This document shows positions 39,535 to 50,653 of a stretch of DNA of 64,000 nucleotides, piece after piece. The translations under genes and the position numbers were made by a program. This DNA is from Yersinia rochesterensis (GTDB taxonomy: Bacteria > Pseudomonadota > Gammaproteobacteria > Enterobacterales > Enterobacteriaceae), in assembly GCF_003600645.1 (NCBI RefSeq), contig NZ_CP032482.1:2666001-2730000 (forward strand), written 5' to 3'. The notes below the pieces were generated by a model, which was not told the origin of the DNA, ran no database searches, and saw nothing but the letters and a program-made list of their open reading frames with translations. How positions within the stretch are numbered: position 1 is the stretch's first letter; every line of letters starts with the position of its first letter.

Positions 39535-41279
39535 TGGCCAAACTGCATACGGTTAAGTTGAGCATAAACGCCCTTTTTCGCCAGCAATTCTGCATGCATG
39601 CCGCGCTCCACAATGCGTCCATCCTCAATGACCAGGATCTCATCTGCTTTTTCGATGGTCGACAAACGGTGGGCAATGACCAGTGAAGTACGGTTTTTCT
39701 GCAATTCATCCAATGCGGCCTGAATTGCCCGCTCTGATTCAGTATCCAGTGCCGAAGTCGCTTCATCCAGAATCAATATTGGGCAATCCCGTAACAGCGC
39801 CCGTGCAATGGCAATGCGCTGGCGCTGACCACCGGAGAGCATGACGCCGTTTTCACCAATAACGGTGTCCAGGCCATTTTCCATTTTATTGATAAAGTCC
39901 ATGGCATAAGCCATGCGGGCAGCTTCTTCAATTTCCGCGCGGCTGTACTGCTCATCACGGGCATAAGCAATGTTATTCGCCACCGTATCATTGAACAGAT
40001 GAACATTTTGCGACACCAACGCGACCTGGTTGCGTAATGCACCCAATCGGTAATCACGTAAGTCATGACCATCCAACAAAATACTGCCTTCACTGACATC
40101 ATAGAAACGAGTCATTAAATTAGCGATAGTTGACTTACCCGAGCCTGAGCGCCCCACCAATGCAACCGTTTTACCGGCATCGATATGCATATTGATGTCA
40201 TTCAGTGCCGGGGTATCTTTGCCCGGATAGTAGAACGTCACATGGCGGAATTCTATTTCGCCTTTAGCGCGTTCAACTTCCAGTTTACCTTCATCTTTTT
40301 CCTGCTCCATATCCAAAATAGTGAACAATGTCTGGCAAGCAGCCATCCCACGTTGGAATTGAGCATTCACATTGGTCAGTGATTTCAACGGACGCATCAG
40401 CGCAATCATGGCTGAGAACACCACGGTAATAGTACCGGCGGTCAGTGTTTCCATCACACTGGGAAAGCTTGCTGCATACAATACAAATGCCAAAGCAAAA
40501 GAAGCTATCAACTGGATAATAGGATCTGAAATCGAAGAAGCAGAAACCAGTTTCATCCCTTGCTGGCGCATGCGGTTACTCACAGCTTCAAAGCGCTCAG
40601 TTTCAACTTTTTGGCCGCCGAAGATCAAAACTTCTTTATGCCCTTTCAGCATTTGCTCTGCACTGGTGGTCACTTCCCCCATGGTGCTTTGCATATTTTT
40701 ACTGATATTGCGAAAACGCTTAGATACCAACCGGATAGAAATCGACACAATCGGTGCAATGACGATTAAAATCAGCGACAACTGCCAGCTGTAATAAAAC
40801 ATCATAATAAACAAACCGATGATAGAAGCCCCTTCTCGCACCACTGTAACCAGTGCGCCAGAAGATGATGCTGCTACCTGTTCGGAGTCATAAGTAATAC
40901 GTGATAGCAATGTACCGGTTGATTGCTGGTCAAAAAATGAAACCGGCATTCCCATCATATGGCTGAATAAGCGGCGACGGATATGCATCACTACTTTGCC
41001 AGAGACCCACGAGATGCAATAGCTTGAAATAAAGCCAGTTATGCCACGAACCACCATTAAGCCGATAACGGCCAGAGGCATCCATTTTAAAATTGAGCTA
41101 TTAGCCTTACCAAAACCATCGTCAAGCAAGGGTTTTAGTAATGACAGCATAAAGGTGTCACTGGCGGCATTAAGGATTAATGCTATCGCTGCAACAACAA
41201 GACCGGTCTTATAAGGAGAGATCAATGGCCAGAGGCGACGAAACGTCTGCCAAGTGGATAGATCTTTATCATTCATCAT
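39531..41279 (-). CDS. msbA: MsbA, lipid A / phospholipid ABC flippase
   Basis: MsbA is a homodimeric ABC exporter flipping lipid A-core across the inner membrane. The N-terminal membrane domain has six helices (~25-315), and the ATPase domain shows Walker [10 protein letters not shown], the Q-loop VSQNVHLF, signature LSGGQRQR, Walker [15 protein letters not shown] and the switch histidine in VIAHRLST. The 582 residues equal the E. coli length. comEC lies 35 bases upstream and lpxK overlaps downstream, the same order as ycaI-msbA-lpxK of E. coli. Confidence 0.98.
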   Translation of the reverse strand: MMNDKDLSTWQTFRRLWPLISPYKTGLVVAAIALILNAASDTFMLSLLKPLLDDGFGKANSSILKWMPLAVIGLMVVRGITGFISSYCISWVSGKVVMHIRRRLFSHMMGMPVSFFDQQSTGTLLSRITYDSEQVAASSSGALVTVVREGASIIGLFIMMFYYSWQLSLILIVIAPIVSISIRLVSKRFRNISKNMQSTMGEVTTSAEQMLKGHKEVLIFGGQKVETERFEAVSNRMRQQGMKLVSASSISDPIIQLIASFALAFVLYAASFPSVMETLTAGTITVVFSAMIALMRPLKSLTNVNAQFQRGMAACQTLFTILDMEQEKDEGKLEVERAKGEIEFRHVTFYYPGKDTPALNDINMHIDAGKTVALVGRSGSGKSTIANLMTRFYDVSEGSILLDGHDLRDYRLGALRNQVALVSQNVHLFNDTVANNIAYARDEQYSRAEIEEAARMAYAMDFINKMENGLDTVIGENGVMLSGGQRQRIAIARALLRDCPILILDEATSALDTESERAIQAALDELQKNRTSLVIAHRLSTIEKADEILVIEDGRIVERGMHAELLAKKGVYAQLNRMQFGQ

Positions 41280-41314
41280 GCAAATACCAGCACCAGAAGA
41301 AATAGCGGCCCATT

Positions 41315-43600
41315 CTACTCATTATGACCTCCAACGCCAAATTGCTGGTGATACCAACGAGGCATTAATTGTTCCCTATAACCATTAATTTGCCAACTAT
41401 TGCTGTAAAAATAAACACTTAATTGTCCTGACACCGAGGTATCTCGCCAAATAATGTTATTTTTTTTGTAACGCTTAGTCACTTTTCTCGCTGGGAGACG
41501 CCATTGGTTATAGCGTGCAACAGAAGCAAAAGCCAATTCTGGCTTTACCGCCCGCAGAAAAGGTGGTGTCGAAGATGTATTGCTCCCATGATGAGGAACC
41601 TGTAGTAACGTTGAAGCTAATTTAGCACGAGAATTTTTAATCAACTCTCTCTCACCGCGCATTTCAAGGTCACCAGTCAGTAATAAGCTGTGTTTTCCAT
41701 CATCAACACGAATAACACACGAATCATCATTCTGAGCATTGGCAACCTGCACTCGCGGCCATAACACCTCGAAATTCAAACCTTGCCACTGCCATGCTAC
41801 CCCTTGTTTACAAGGCAATGTATGTACAACATCTTTTAAGGAAAAAGGAGCGCGAACCGTAGCCATGGGAAAAGCGGCCTGAATCTCAGCTAAACCTCCG
41901 GTATGGTCCTGATGGTCATGGCTGAGAATAATTTGCTCAACAGTGATACCTCGCCAGCGTAAATAAGGCAAAATCACCATTGATGCCATGCTGCCGGTTA
42001 CCCAGCGATTACCTGTATCAAAAATAATGGCTTTCCCCTTGTGCTCAATGACTACCGCCAGACCATGCCCAATATCTAACATATCAACCCGCCATTGGTA
42101 TTCATCACGGCGCTGAGTCAATAATGCCAGATTCACACAAAGCACCATGACCCCAATAGAATAGTTACGCCACCATCCAAAACGCCATATAAACATGGCT
42201 AGCCAACCACTGAATCCGATAGCAACTGATGCCGTTCCAGTATGAAACCAGCCCATTCTCATCAGACTCAGCGGGAAGAGTACCGCAGTCAACGATATAT
42301 CAGCCAACGACCAGAACACCCCAGCAACCACAGGAAGGAGAGAGAAAGCCAAAGCCAGCAAAACACAAGGGACAGTAATTAAGGAAACGAGAGGCACTGC
42401 CCACAAATTTGCAGGCATTGAGAATAAACTGATGCCATGAAACAAAACTATTTGCAATGGCATCAGCAGCAACATCATACCGAATTGCAAATGGAGCCCG
42501 CGAATAACCAGCCCCGGCCAACCTGTTTTAAACCGTGGGGAAAGCGGTACCCAATAAAACCAACATATCAAACTAAATACCGCCAAGCAGGAGAGCCAAA
42601 AACTGTCCGAAAGTATTGCAAGAGGATCACTAAGCAAAATTAGCGCTAGTGCCCATAACCATACTTGCCATGTACTACAGGAGACATTAAAAAGCCTAAG
42701 CAGTAACCATAGCGTTAGTGCCATAACGGCTCTAACTGCTGGGGGATTCCCCCCTGCTAACCAAACGTAAATGACAGCAACCATCCAGCCAGTTAATAGC
42801 GGAAACAGCGGACCAACTCGACTAACGGGGAGTAAAAACTGAATCGCCCGAGCCAACATCCCACCAAATAACGCCGCCATAGCAATGTGTAACCCTGAAA
42901 TTGCCATTAAATGGGCCGTCCCGGTATCACGCAACAGCGCCCAATACTGGGGTTCCAGTTGGCTTCTTTCACCAAAAGCCAGTGCCAGCAATATCTGCCG
43001 TTGTTTATAGGGTTCAAGTTGCCGTTCCACAATACGGATGATTTGCTGGCGAGCATTACAAGGCGCATCAAGTAATTCGGCTCTAATGATTCGTCCCTGT
43101 AATGGACGGCGATTCGCTATAGCCCAACGCTGGCTATCAAAACCGCCTTCGTTGAGCAAACTATGTACACCTCGCATGCGGAGCCAGAACTGCCATTGTT
43201 GCCCGGCACAATAATCCAGGCCCTCTTGCCATTTGACGGTGACCTTAATAGCAGGAAACACCTTCTTTCCATTGATCTGCTGAATATTTAAGAGAACCTT
43301 ATTACCTTCTCCCCAAAACAAATGTGAATTGCTTATTGTGGCGACGATCTGTTGATCTCCCTGAGTGAATTGCTCAATCTGCATCAACATCTTATCGCCG
43401 TGCCAACATCCCCAAACAAAACTCATCAGAGCCAATGCAAGACACTGACAATAAGTATTGCCGCTAACCCATAGCAATGCGCCCAATGCCAGTAACACGC
43501 CAATCACCCCGGGGCCTGGGAGATGAGGTAGCAAAATAAGAGGTAAAAGACCCGCGATGATAGCAAACGCGCAATGATCTGTTGATAAAGTGATAAGCAA
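41315..43600 (-). CDS. comEC: ComEC/Rec2 family DNA-uptake channel protein (YcaI)
   Basis: ComEC proteins carry single-stranded DNA across the inner membrane during natural transformation. This 761-residue protein has N-terminal membrane helices, an OB-like periplasmic part, the competence core ([18 protein letters not shown] followed by many helices, ~220-480), and a C-terminal metallo-beta-lactamase domain with [11 protein letters not shown] and [15 protein letters not shown]. The enterobacterial orthologue is YcaI. The frame begins with TTG at 43600 and aligns with the E. coli start; nearby ATGs at 43604 and 43608 are out of frame, so the start is provisional. A role in nutrient DNA use is possible in species not known to be competent. 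Confidence 0.92.
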   Translation of the reverse strand: MLITLSTDHCAFAIIAGLLPLILLPHLPGPGVIGVLLALGALLWVSGNTYCQCLALALMSFVWGCWHGDKMLMQIEQFTQGDQQIVATISNSHLFWGEGNKVLLNIQQINGKKVFPAIKVTVKWQEGLDYCAGQQWQFWLRMRGVHSLLNEGGFDSQRWAIANRRPLQGRIIRAELLDAPCNARQQIIRIVERQLEPYKQRQILLALAFGERSQLEPQYWALLRDTGTAHLMAISGLHIAMAALFGGMLARAIQFLLPVSRVGPLFPLLTGWMVAVIYVWLAGGNPPAVRAVMALTLWLLLRLFNVSCSTWQVWLWALALILLSDPLAILSDSFWLSCLAVFSLICWFYWVPLSPRFKTGWPGLVIRGLHLQFGMMLLLMPLQIVLFHGISLFSMPANLWAVPLVSLITVPCVLLALAFSLLPVVAGVFWSLADISLTAVLFPLSLMRMGWFHTGTASVAIGFSGWLAMFIWRFGWWRNYSIGVMVLCVNLALLTQRRDEYQWRVDMLDIGHGLAVVIEHKGKAIIFDTGNRWVTGSMASMVILPYLRWRGITVEQIILSHDHQDHTGGLAEIQAAFPMATVRAPFSLKDVVHTLPCKQGVAWQWQGLNFEVLWPRVQVANAQNDDSCVIRVDDGKHSLLLTGDLEMRGERELIKNSRAKLASTLLQVPHHGSNTSSTPPFLRAVKPELAFASVARYNQWRLPARKVTKRYKKNNIIWRDTSVSGQLSVYFYSNSWQINGYREQLMPRWYHQQFGVGGHNE

Positions 43601-43849
43601 CCATCCATGTTATGACTCTCAAATAGCCTCATGGCTATCCGCTCACTGTGGGTGAGAAACTAATTTTCTATGTAGATTGGTTATAGGGCCAGCACCACTG
43701 ACAGGAGTTCCGAGCCGATACGCGAACAGTTTTATTGAGTTGCAAAATCTGTAAAAGAAATGCGGGATGCATCTAAAATAATCAGGAATATATTGATGGG
43801 TAAGGCATTTTGGCAGGGATACATCGTCAAGATTAATATACAAAAACAA

Positions 43850-43879
43850 ATAAAAACGGTGCCTTTAGGGGCACCGTTT
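43850..43879 (-). terminator. Rho-independent terminator of ihfB
   Basis: The 10 bp stem AAACGGTGCC / GGCACCGTTT is followed on the minus strand by TTATTTGTTTTT. It lies about 85 bases after the ihfB stop. The rest of the gap up to the comEC start (43601) shows no gene. Confidence 0.88.
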
Positions 43880-43963
43880 CGTATCAGCTTTATATCCTTT
43901 CACTGGAAGCAATAGCTCCGCGTGTTTCGGACATAAATAATAACGCGGTAAGCTGTAAACAAC

Positions 43964-44248
43964 TTAACCGTAGATATTAGCGCGATCACGCAACTCTTTA
44001 CCTGGCTTAAAGTGTGGAACGTACTTACCTTCCAACTCAACTTTATCACCAGTTTTCGGGTTACGACCAACACGCGGAGCACGGTAGTGAAGAGAAAAAC
44101 TGCCAAATCCGCGGATCTCAATGCGCTCACCTTCAGCTAGTGTTCCAGCCATATGTTCAAGCATTTCTTTCACTGCATCCTCAACGGCCTTAGCCGGAAT
44201 ATGAGAGTGCTGGCCAGCAAGTCTTTCAATAAGTTCAGACTTGGTCAT
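43964..44248 (-). CDS. ihfB: Integration host factor beta subunit
   Basis: IhfB pairs with IhfA to bend DNA sharply at specific sites in replication, recombination and transcription. The 94-residue HU-family protein keeps the DNA-binding arm, [44 protein letters not shown], with the conserved proline at its tip (RNPKTG). A GGAGG site precedes the ATG. It follows rpsA by 60 bases, as in E. coli, where it has its own promoter as well. Confidence 0.97.
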   Translation of the reverse strand: MTKSELIERLAGQHSHIPAKAVEDAVKEMLEHMAGTLAEGERIEIRGFGSFSLHYRAPRVGRNPKTGDKVELEGKYVPHFKPGKELRDRANIYG

Positions 44249-44283
44249 ATTACCTCCAAGCTTTGCAGCTAAACTACCGTATA

Positions 44284-44302
44284 GGGGCGAAAAGATCGCC
44301 CC
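44284..44302 (-). terminator. Hairpin between rpsA and ihfB
   Basis: GGGGCGA / TCGCCCC forms a 7 bp stem with a five-base loop right after the rpsA stop. There is no good T run, so part of the rpsA message probably continues into ihfB. Confidence 0.5.
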
Positions 44303-44308
44303 CCGTTA

Positions 44309-45982
44309 TTACTCGCCTTTTGCAGCTTTGAACGCTTCTGCCATTGCGCTAGAGAAGTTACCTTCTTCTGGCTTGTTGTTAACTGTAGCAATAGCATCTT
44401 TCTCATCAGCTTCGTCTTTAGCACGAACAGACAGGCTGATTACGCGGTTTTTGCGGTCAACGCCAGTATATTTGGCTTCAACTTCATCACCGACGTTCAG
44501 AACCAGCGTCGCATCTTCAACGCGGTCGCGAGTTGCTTCAGAAGCACGCAGATAACCTTCTACGCCGCCTGCCAATTCAACTGTAGCACCTTTAGCGTCA
44601 ACTGCAGTGACTTTACCCGTAACAATAGCACCTTTCTTGTTAACAGACAGGTAGTTATTGAACGGATCTTCAGCCAGTTGTTTCACGCCCAAGGAGATAC
44701 GCTCACGTTCTGCGTCAACTTGCAGAACCACAGCTGCGATTTCGTCGCCTTTCTTGTATTCACGAACTGCTTCTTCGCCTGCAACGTTCCAGGAGATGTC
44801 AGACAGGTGAACCAGGCCGTCGATGCCGCCGTCCAAGCCGATGAAGATACCGAAGTCAGTGATAGACTTGATTTTACCTTCAACGCGGTCGTTTTTGTTG
44901 TGGGTTTCTGCAAACAGCTGCCATGGGTTAGATTTGCACTGTTTCAGGCCCAGAGAAATACGACGACGTTCTTCATCGATGTCCAGAACCATAACTTCCA
45001 CTACGTCGCCAACGTTAACAACTTTAGACGGGTGAATGTTTTTGTTGGTCCAATCCATTTCTGAAACGTGTACCAAGCCTTCAACGCCTTCTTCGATTTC
45101 TACAAAGCAGCCGTAATCAGTCAGGTTAGTTACACGACCAGTCAGCTTAGTGCTTTCTGGGTAACGTTTAGCGATAGCAACCCATGGATCTTCGCCCAGC
45201 TGTTTCAAGCCAAGGGATACACGAGTACGTTCGCGGTCGAATTTCAGAACTTTAACAGTGATTTCGTCGCCCACATTGACGATTTCGCTTGGGTGTTTAA
45301 CACGTTTCCAAGCCATGTCAGTAATGTGCAGCAAGCCATCAACGCCACCCAGATCAACGAATGCACCGTAGTCAGTCAGGTTCTTAACGATACCCTTAAC
45401 TTCCATGCCTTCTTGCAGGTTTTCCAGCAATTGATCACGCTCAGCGCTGTTCTCAGATTCGATAACTGCACGACGAGAAACAACCACGTTGTTGCGTTTC
45501 TGATCCAGCTTGATGACTTTGAACTCAAGCTCTTTGCCTTCCAGATGCAGAGTATCGCGAACTGGGCGCACATCAACCAGTGAACCAGGCAAGAACGCAC
45601 GGATGCCGTTCAGTTCGACTGTAAAGCCGCCCTTCACTTTGCCGTTGATCACACCAGTAACGGTTGCAGCTTCTTCGTAAGCTTTTTCCAGCATCAGCCA
45701 TGCTTCATGGCGCTTAGCTTTCTCACGGGACAGCAGAGTTTCACCGAAGCCGTCTTCAACAGCGTCCAGAGCCACGTCAACTTCGTCACCGACTTGAATT
45801 TCCAGTTCGCCTTGCGCGTTCTTGAACTGTTCTACTGGAATTGCTGACTCAGATTTCAGACCGGCGTCAACCAGTACGATATCTTTATCGATAGAAACAA
45901 CAACACCACGGACGATAGAGCCCGGACGTGTTTCAATTGTTTTCAGGGATTCTTCAAAGAGTTGAGCAAAAGATTCTGTCAT
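44309..45982 (-). CDS. rpsA: 30S ribosomal protein S1
   Basis: S1 recruits mRNA to the 30S subunit and unfolds structured leaders. Six S1/OB repeats are visible over 557 residues; the first two (~20-170) bind the ribosome and repeats 3-6 bind RNA, with typical cores such as [25 protein letters not shown] and [26 protein letters not shown]. The site before the ATG (GAAGAT) is a poor Shine-Dalgarno, as in E. coli rpsA, where translation depends on leader structure and is repressed by free S1. It lies downstream of cmk on the same strand. Confidence 0.98.
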   Translation of the reverse strand: MTESFAQLFEESLKTIETRPGSIVRGVVVSIDKDIVLVDAGLKSESAIPVEQFKNAQGELEIQVGDEVDVALDAVEDGFGETLLSREKAKRHEAWLMLEKAYEEAATVTGVINGKVKGGFTVELNGIRAFLPGSLVDVRPVRDTLHLEGKELEFKVIKLDQKRNNVVVSRRAVIESENSAERDQLLENLQEGMEVKGIVKNLTDYGAFVDLGGVDGLLHITDMAWKRVKHPSEIVNVGDEITVKVLKFDRERTRVSLGLKQLGEDPWVAIAKRYPESTKLTGRVTNLTDYGCFVEIEEGVEGLVHVSEMDWTNKNIHPSKVVNVGDVVEVMVLDIDEERRRISLGLKQCKSNPWQLFAETHNKNDRVEGKIKSITDFGIFIGLDGGIDGLVHLSDISWNVAGEEAVREYKKGDEIAAVVLQVDAERERISLGVKQLAEDPFNNYLSVNKKGAIVTGKVTAVDAKGATVELAGGVEGYLRASEATRDRVEDATLVLNVGDEVEAKYTGVDRKNRVISLSVRAKDEADEKDAIATVNNKPEEGNFSSAMAEAFKAAKGE

Positions 45983-46150
45983 GTTTATAATCTTCAGGAT
46001 TCTTAAGTTTAACGTCCATCTAGCATCCCGCCGGATGGGGTTGTTTCACATGCCTCGCCACACATCCTTGCAGCAAGGTTAAAGTGCTCATCAAAAATAA
46101 TTTTATTTAAAAAATAAATCATTGAGAGCTCAGAACTGACCGCATTGTCG

Positions 46151-46843
46151 CTATTTTTTTAACGGCAACGCTAGAATTCGTTGGGCATAAGCCAGCGCCT
46201 GTTCGATCACCTGCTCGATGGACATACTGGTTGAATCCAGTACCAACGCATCTGCCGCAGGGACTAAAGGTGCAATAGCCCGATTACGATCGCGAGAGTC
46301 CCGCTCCTGTATCTCGGACAAAAGACGTTCAAAGTTAACATTAAACCCCTTTTCCTGCAACTGTAGCATACGCCTGTGCGCACGTTCTTGTGAACTTGCA
46401 TCAAGAAATATTTTCACCGGGGCATCTGGGAACACCACCGTGCCCATATCACGGCCATCGGCAATCAGGCCGGGCGGTTCACGAAAAGCCCGCTGGCGAC
46501 GCAATAATGCTTCACGCACCCGAGGAAAAGCCGCTGCCTGAGATGCTGTATTTCCCACAGTTTCAGTGCGGATCTCATTACTGACGTCCTCACCTTCTAA
46601 AATGACTTTTAACTGCCCATTTTGCGAAACAAAACGAACATCGAGATGTGCGGCAAGTGGAACTAATGCCTCTTCGGTGCTGATATCTACCTGATGATGC
46701 AGTGCCGCCAAAGCTAAAACACGGTATATCGCACCGGAATCCAGCAAACGCCAATCCAACGATTCAGCCAATGCTTTGCAAAGCGTACCTTTACCTGCAC
46801 CACTTGGTCCATCAACGGTTATCACCGGGGCTGACGCCGTCAT
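46151..46843 (-). CDS. cmk: Cytidylate kinase
   Basis: Cmk phosphorylates CMP and dCMP with ATP, recycling nucleotides from RNA turnover and lipid and LPS synthesis. The P-loop [18 protein letters not shown] opens the protein; [21 protein letters not shown] and the lid region [13 protein letters not shown] follow. Length 230 against 227 in E. coli. A strong AAGGAGAG site precedes the ATG. The order aroA-cmk-rpsA-ihfB is conserved. Confidence 0.97.
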   Translation of the reverse strand: MTASAPVITVDGPSGAGKGTLCKALAESLDWRLLDSGAIYRVLALAALHHQVDISTEEALVPLAAHLDVRFVSQNGQLKVILEGEDVSNEIRTETVGNTASQAAAFPRVREALLRRQRAFREPPGLIADGRDMGTVVFPDAPVKIFLDASSQERAHRRMLQLQEKGFNVNFERLLSEIQERDSRDRNRAIAPLVPAADALVLDSTSMSIEQVIEQALAYAQRILALPLKK

Positions 46844-47084
46844 TTATCTCTCCTTTCGGTAGGCAAAACCTCTTGTCTACCCGGCAGGGCAAACACAGGA
46901 GCAGTATTATACGCTGCATCGAAGTGAACTGTTACCCTGCGGTGGTTTAGTTGCTGAAAATAAAACCATAAGCCGTGGCTGGAGTGTAGAAGAGATGGGA
47001 AAGATAGCCAGAAAAAATATTTATTCTTTATCTATTAACAGGCAAAAATCGGTGAGGTTTTGTGAGAAAACCGTCTGTTACAGA

Positions 47085-47113
47085 ATAAAAAATGGGTACT
47101 CACTGGTACCCAT
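47085..47113 (-). terminator. Rho-independent terminator of serC-aroA
   Basis: ATGGGTAC / GTACCCAT, an 8 bp stem with a six-base loop, is followed on the minus strand by six T and lies 30 bases after the aroA stop. The remaining gap to the cmk start (46844) shows no gene. Confidence 0.88.
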
Positions 47114-47142
47114 CTCATGCTGATAAACCCGGTAAAGATTGA

Positions 47143-48429
47143 TCAGGCTAATTGGCTCAGCCGCGCTAATTGCTCGAAGTAATCTGGGAAAGTCTTCGCG
47201 GTACATTTAGGGTCAAGGATAGTGACCTGAGTGTCAGATAAAGCCACCAGCGAGAAACACATCGCCATTCGATGGTCATTATAAGTGCCTATTTCTGCTG
47301 CGATTAATTGTGCTGGAGGGACAACACGAATGTAATCCTGCCCCTCTTCCACTTGTGCGCCCACTTTTCTCAGCTCTGTCGCCATCGCGGATAAGCGGTC
47401 GGTTTCTTTCACGCGCCAGTTATAGATATTACGAATAGTCGTCGGGCCATCGGCAAACAGTGCGGTGGTGGCAATGGTCATTGCAGCATCAGGAATATGG
47501 TTCATATCCATATCAATCCCCTGTAATTTCCCCCGGCTACACTCGATATAATCATCACCCCAACTTACTTTAGCGCCCATTTTCTCCAGCACATCAGCAA
47601 ATTTGGTATCGCCCTGCACACTTTTTTTACCAATACCGGTTACGCGCACTGTCCCGCCTTTAATCGCGGCGGCGGCGAGGAAATAAGAAGCGGAAGATGC
47701 ATCGCCCTCAACCAGATAGGTACCTGGTGAATGATAAGTCTGCCCGCCTTTAATGTGGAAAACCTGATAATTTTCATGCACAACATCTACACCAAAGGTT
47801 TTCATCAGATGCAGGGTAATGTCGATGTAAGGTTTAGATACCAACTCCCCTTGAATCTGAATGTCAGTATCTTGCTCCGCTAAGGGGGCCGTCATCAGGA
47901 GCGCTGTCAGGAATTGGCTGGAAACACTGCCATCTACGGTCAGTTTGCCACCACGGAAACCACCGCATAAGCGCAGCGGCGGGTAATTTTCTTGCTCCAG
48001 ATAATCAATCTGTGCCCCGCCCTGGCGCAATGCATCGACCAAATGACCAATTGGCCGCTCTTTCATGCGCGGTTCACCGGTTAATACAATGTCATTGCTC
48101 CCCAAACAAAGGGCGGCCGCCAGCGGACGCATGGCCGTTCCTGCATTGCCCAAGAACAATTCTAATGGTTGCTCAGCAACCAACTTGCCGCCCAGCCCAT
48201 CAACTTCACAGCGCGTTCTGTCGGCAGAAAGACGGAATTTTACTCCCAATGCCTGTAATGCATTGAGCATATGGCGGATGTCATCACTGTCTAACAAGTT
48301 ATTCAGCTGGGTCGTCCCCTCAGCCAGCGCAGCCAGAAGAAGTGCACGGTTAGAAACACTTTTAGATCCGGGTAAGTTAACTGTGCCATTAATCAGGGCT
48401 ATGGGGTGTAAAGTCAGGGATTCCAGCAT
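47143..48429 (-). CDS. aroA: EPSP synthase (5-enolpyruvylshikimate-3-phosphate synthase)
   Basis: AroA transfers enolpyruvyl from PEP to shikimate-3-phosphate in aromatic amino acid synthesis. Family motifs are [57 protein letters not shown] and the C-terminal [22 protein letters not shown]. The GNAGTAMRP sequence identifies a class I (glyphosate-sensitive type) enzyme. Length 428 against 427 in E. coli. It is the second gene of the serC-aroA operon; a long intercistronic hairpin lies upstream. Confidence 0.98.
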   Translation of the reverse strand: MLESLTLHPIALINGTVNLPGSKSVSNRALLLAALAEGTTQLNNLLDSDDIRHMLNALQALGVKFRLSADRTRCEVDGLGGKLVAEQPLELFLGNAGTAMRPLAAALCLGSNDIVLTGEPRMKERPIGHLVDALRQGGAQIDYLEQENYPPLRLCGGFRGGKLTVDGSVSSQFLTALLMTAPLAEQDTDIQIQGELVSKPYIDITLHLMKTFGVDVVHENYQVFHIKGGQTYHSPGTYLVEGDASSASYFLAAAAIKGGTVRVTGIGKKSVQGDTKFADVLEKMGAKVSWGDDYIECSRGKLQGIDMDMNHIPDAAMTIATTALFADGPTTIRNIYNWRVKETDRLSAMATELRKVGAQVEEGQDYIRVVPPAQLIAAEIGTYNDHRMAMCFSLVALSDTQVTILDPKCTAKTFPDYFEQLARLSQLA

Positions 48430-48457
48430 GGGAAAAGCACTCTCCAGTCTTTGATGA

Positions 48458-48488
48458 ACAACAGCCCCGCACAGGACGGGGCTGTTGT
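48458..48488 (-). other. Intercistronic hairpin between serC and aroA
   Basis: ACAACAGCCCCG pairs perfectly with CGGGGCTGTTGT (12 bp) around a seven-base loop. No T run follows, so it is not a simple terminator. A partial terminator or processing/stability element within the operon is the likely role. Confidence 0.75.
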
Positions 48489-48527
48489 AATTACTTAATA
48501 AATAAAACTAATATTTGCTCAGAGCAA

Positions 48528-49613
48528 TCAACCATGGCGGCGTTCAAAGTCAGCCATAAAATCGGTTAATGCTTTCACGCCCTCAATTGGCATCGCGTTA
48601 TAGATAGAGGCGCGCATGCCCCCGGCAACACGGTGACCTTTTAAGGCTTGCAGCCCTTGCGCTTCTGCTTCGCTCAAGAACAGTTTGTCCAGTGAAGGAT
48701 CTCTCATTTGGAATGGCACATTCATCCAAGAGCGGTTGGCAATAGCAACCTGATTGCAGTAGAAGCCGGTTTTGTCGATGGCACCATACAGCAACTCAGC
48801 TTTCGCCTGATTACGTTTTTCCATTTCGCCCAAACCGCCCTGTTCTTTCAGCCATTTAAATACCAAGCCGGACAGATACCAGGCAAAAGTTGGCGGGGTG
48901 TTGAACATTGAATCATTCTCTGCCAGCACCTTGTAATCAAGAATTGACGGCAGTTCCGTGCGGGCTTTACCGAGCAAATCTTCGCGCACGATAACCAGGG
49001 TCAAACCGGCTGGGCCAATATTCTTCTGGGCACCCGCATAAATCACACCATAACGGCTGACATCAATGGGGCGGGAGAGAATGGATGAAGAGTAATCCGC
49101 AACCACGACTTTGCTGCCAAAATCAGGCTCTTCATTGATAGCCAACCCGTCAATGGTTTCATTCGGGCAATAATGCACATAGGCGGCATTATCACTCAAT
49201 TTCCATTGTTTCATCGGCTGAATACCGGTTCGGCCATCAACCTCAGTTTTCACATCAATCACATTCGGCGTGCAGTATTTCTGAGCTTCATTGATCGCAC
49301 TGTGCGCCCAATAGCCGCCGTCGATGTAATCGGCACTGTTATTGTCGCCGAGCAAGTTCAGTGGTACTGCGGCGAACTGTGCGCGTGCGCCGCCGTGGCA
49401 AAATAACACTTTATAATTGGCTGGGATCTGCATCAAATCGCGTAAATCTTTTTCAGCCTCTTCTGCGACCTGCATAAATTCTTTACTTCGGTGGCTGATT
49501 TCCATCACCGACGTGCCCAGACCATGCCAGTTACGCAATTCCTGTTCCGCACGACGTAAAACTTCAACCGGTAGCATTGCTGGACCAGCGCTAAAATTAT
49601 AAACCTGTGTCAT
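48528..49613 (-). CDS. serC: Phosphoserine aminotransferase
   Basis: SerC is a PLP transaminase forming 3-phosphoserine in serine synthesis and 4-phosphohydroxythreonine in PLP synthesis. The start [37 protein letters not shown], and the PLP lysine in [14 protein letters not shown] mark the family. Length 361 matches E. coli 362. GAGGGG precedes the ATG. First gene of serC-aroA; the leader contains an inverted repeat (49679-49738). Confidence 0.97.
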   Translation of the reverse strand: MTQVYNFSAGPAMLPVEVLRRAEQELRNWHGLGTSVMEISHRSKEFMQVAEEAEKDLRDLMQIPANYKVLFCHGGARAQFAAVPLNLLGDNNSADYIDGGYWAHSAINEAQKYCTPNVIDVKTEVDGRTGIQPMKQWKLSDNAAYVHYCPNETIDGLAINEEPDFGSKVVVADYSSSILSRPIDVSRYGVIYAGAQKNIGPAGLTLVIVREDLLGKARTELPSILDYKVLAENDSMFNTPPTFAWYLSGLVFKWLKEQGGLGEMEKRNQAKAELLYGAIDKTGFYCNQVAIANRSWMNVPFQMRDPSLDKLFLSEAEAQGLQALKGHRVAGGMRASIYNAMPIEGVKALTDFMADFERRHG

Positions 49614-49815
49614 TTCCCCTCACCACACTCAACTGAGATTGCCATCATTATCCTGACTCGGTTTTATCATTCGAGTCCGCCTGCTGCAATGGTTATTCAC
49701 TCACGAAGGCGAAACTCGCCCTCTCTTCCACAGCAGGCTGTGCGTTATCTTGTCATTTATTTGAAACTATTCACTAAAACTGGCTCAGTCATAACCTTGT
49801 TGCATGATAGATAAC

Positions 49816-50508
49816 TCATTTTGCCCGCGGATGATGCAAAGCCTCGACCCAGTGGTGGTGACCGCAACATTGGCAAGTAGCATGTGAATCATCAGAAAAT
49901 GTAACAATCAGGCCACATTGGCCACAAGCATATTCACCCATTTTTTCTTTATTAATTAATTGGTTAATGCATGATTTTGGCAATACAGGCAGGCCGGGCT
50001 TAACCTTTTCGGTACTGAAGAAAAAGACACTGATAGCCCCATTGACCTCCAGAATGGCTAGCCGCACCTGACCGAGATGCTCGACACCTTGTTGGCGCAA
50101 CTCCATAAAAAATTCATCGTGCGTAATATTTTCCTGCTGCATGGTTTTCCAAACAAATACCCCGTCACTGATAATAATGAGTGGCTTCCCTTCCATCCAT
50201 TGTTGGATTTTTTCACTGCGCGACATGAGGAAAGTGGCCAGTCGGTACAAAAGCATAATGCTGATGAATACCATAACCACGGGCAGTATCGGCACATCTT
50301 CATAAAAAGTGACATCACCGGCGGCTGAGCCGAGGGTCAAAATGATAACCACCTCAAATAGTGACATCTGCCGTACACCACGGCGGCCACTCAGCTTAAG
50401 AAATAAAAAGACCAATACAAAAGTCAATAAACACCGAACCCCCACCTCTGCTAAAAATTCAATAGGGAATTTATCCAGCGCCATCCGGTTGAAATCAAAA
50501 GTTTTCAT
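49816..50508 (-). CDS. ycaP: YcaP, DUF421 membrane protein with a C-terminal zinc ribbon
   Basis: The product has about three N-terminal helices (~15-100: VRCLLTFVLVFLFLKLSGRRGVRQMSLFEVVIILTLGSAAGD), then a cytoplasmic YetF/DUF421 domain containing FFMELRQQGVEHLGQVRLAILEVNG. The C terminus has two CxxC pairs (ACGQCG and CQCCGHHHW) that should bind zinc. Size (230) and location next to serC match E. coli YcaP. No function is established for this family. It diverges from nothing here; ansB lies upstream on the same strand. Confidence 0.9.
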   Translation of the reverse strand: MKTFDFNRMALDKFPIEFLAEVGVRCLLTFVLVFLFLKLSGRRGVRQMSLFEVVIILTLGSAAGDVTFYEDVPILPVVMVFISIMLLYRLATFLMSRSEKIQQWMEGKPLIIISDGVFVWKTMQQENITHDEFFMELRQQGVEHLGQVRLAILEVNGAISVFFFSTEKVKPGLPVLPKSCINQLINKEKMGEYACGQCGLIVTFSDDSHATCQCCGHHHWVEALHHPRAK

Positions 50509-50618
50509 TTATTGTTATCCTGCCGTCTAAAAAGGGCAAAATGTTGCCGCGCACCTGTTAAAGGTAGCTGACTGAAGGCATTAGTATTTTTATTTCAGAT
50601 TACAGGAATTAAAGAGAT

Positions 50619-50638
50619 ACGGAGGCCGAAGCCCCCGT
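50619..50638 (-). terminator. Hairpin after ansB, possible terminator
   Basis: ACGGAGGC and GCCCCCGT pair with one mismatch around a CGAA loop, 16 bases after the ansB stop. On the minus strand only ATCTCTTTAATT follows, so termination is uncertain. Confidence 0.5.
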
Positions 50639-50653
50639 CAGAGTTTGACTAGA

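Noticed and set aside
43602..43608. ATG codons just before comEC as its start
   Set aside because: Neither ATG (43604 or 43608) is in the comEC frame.
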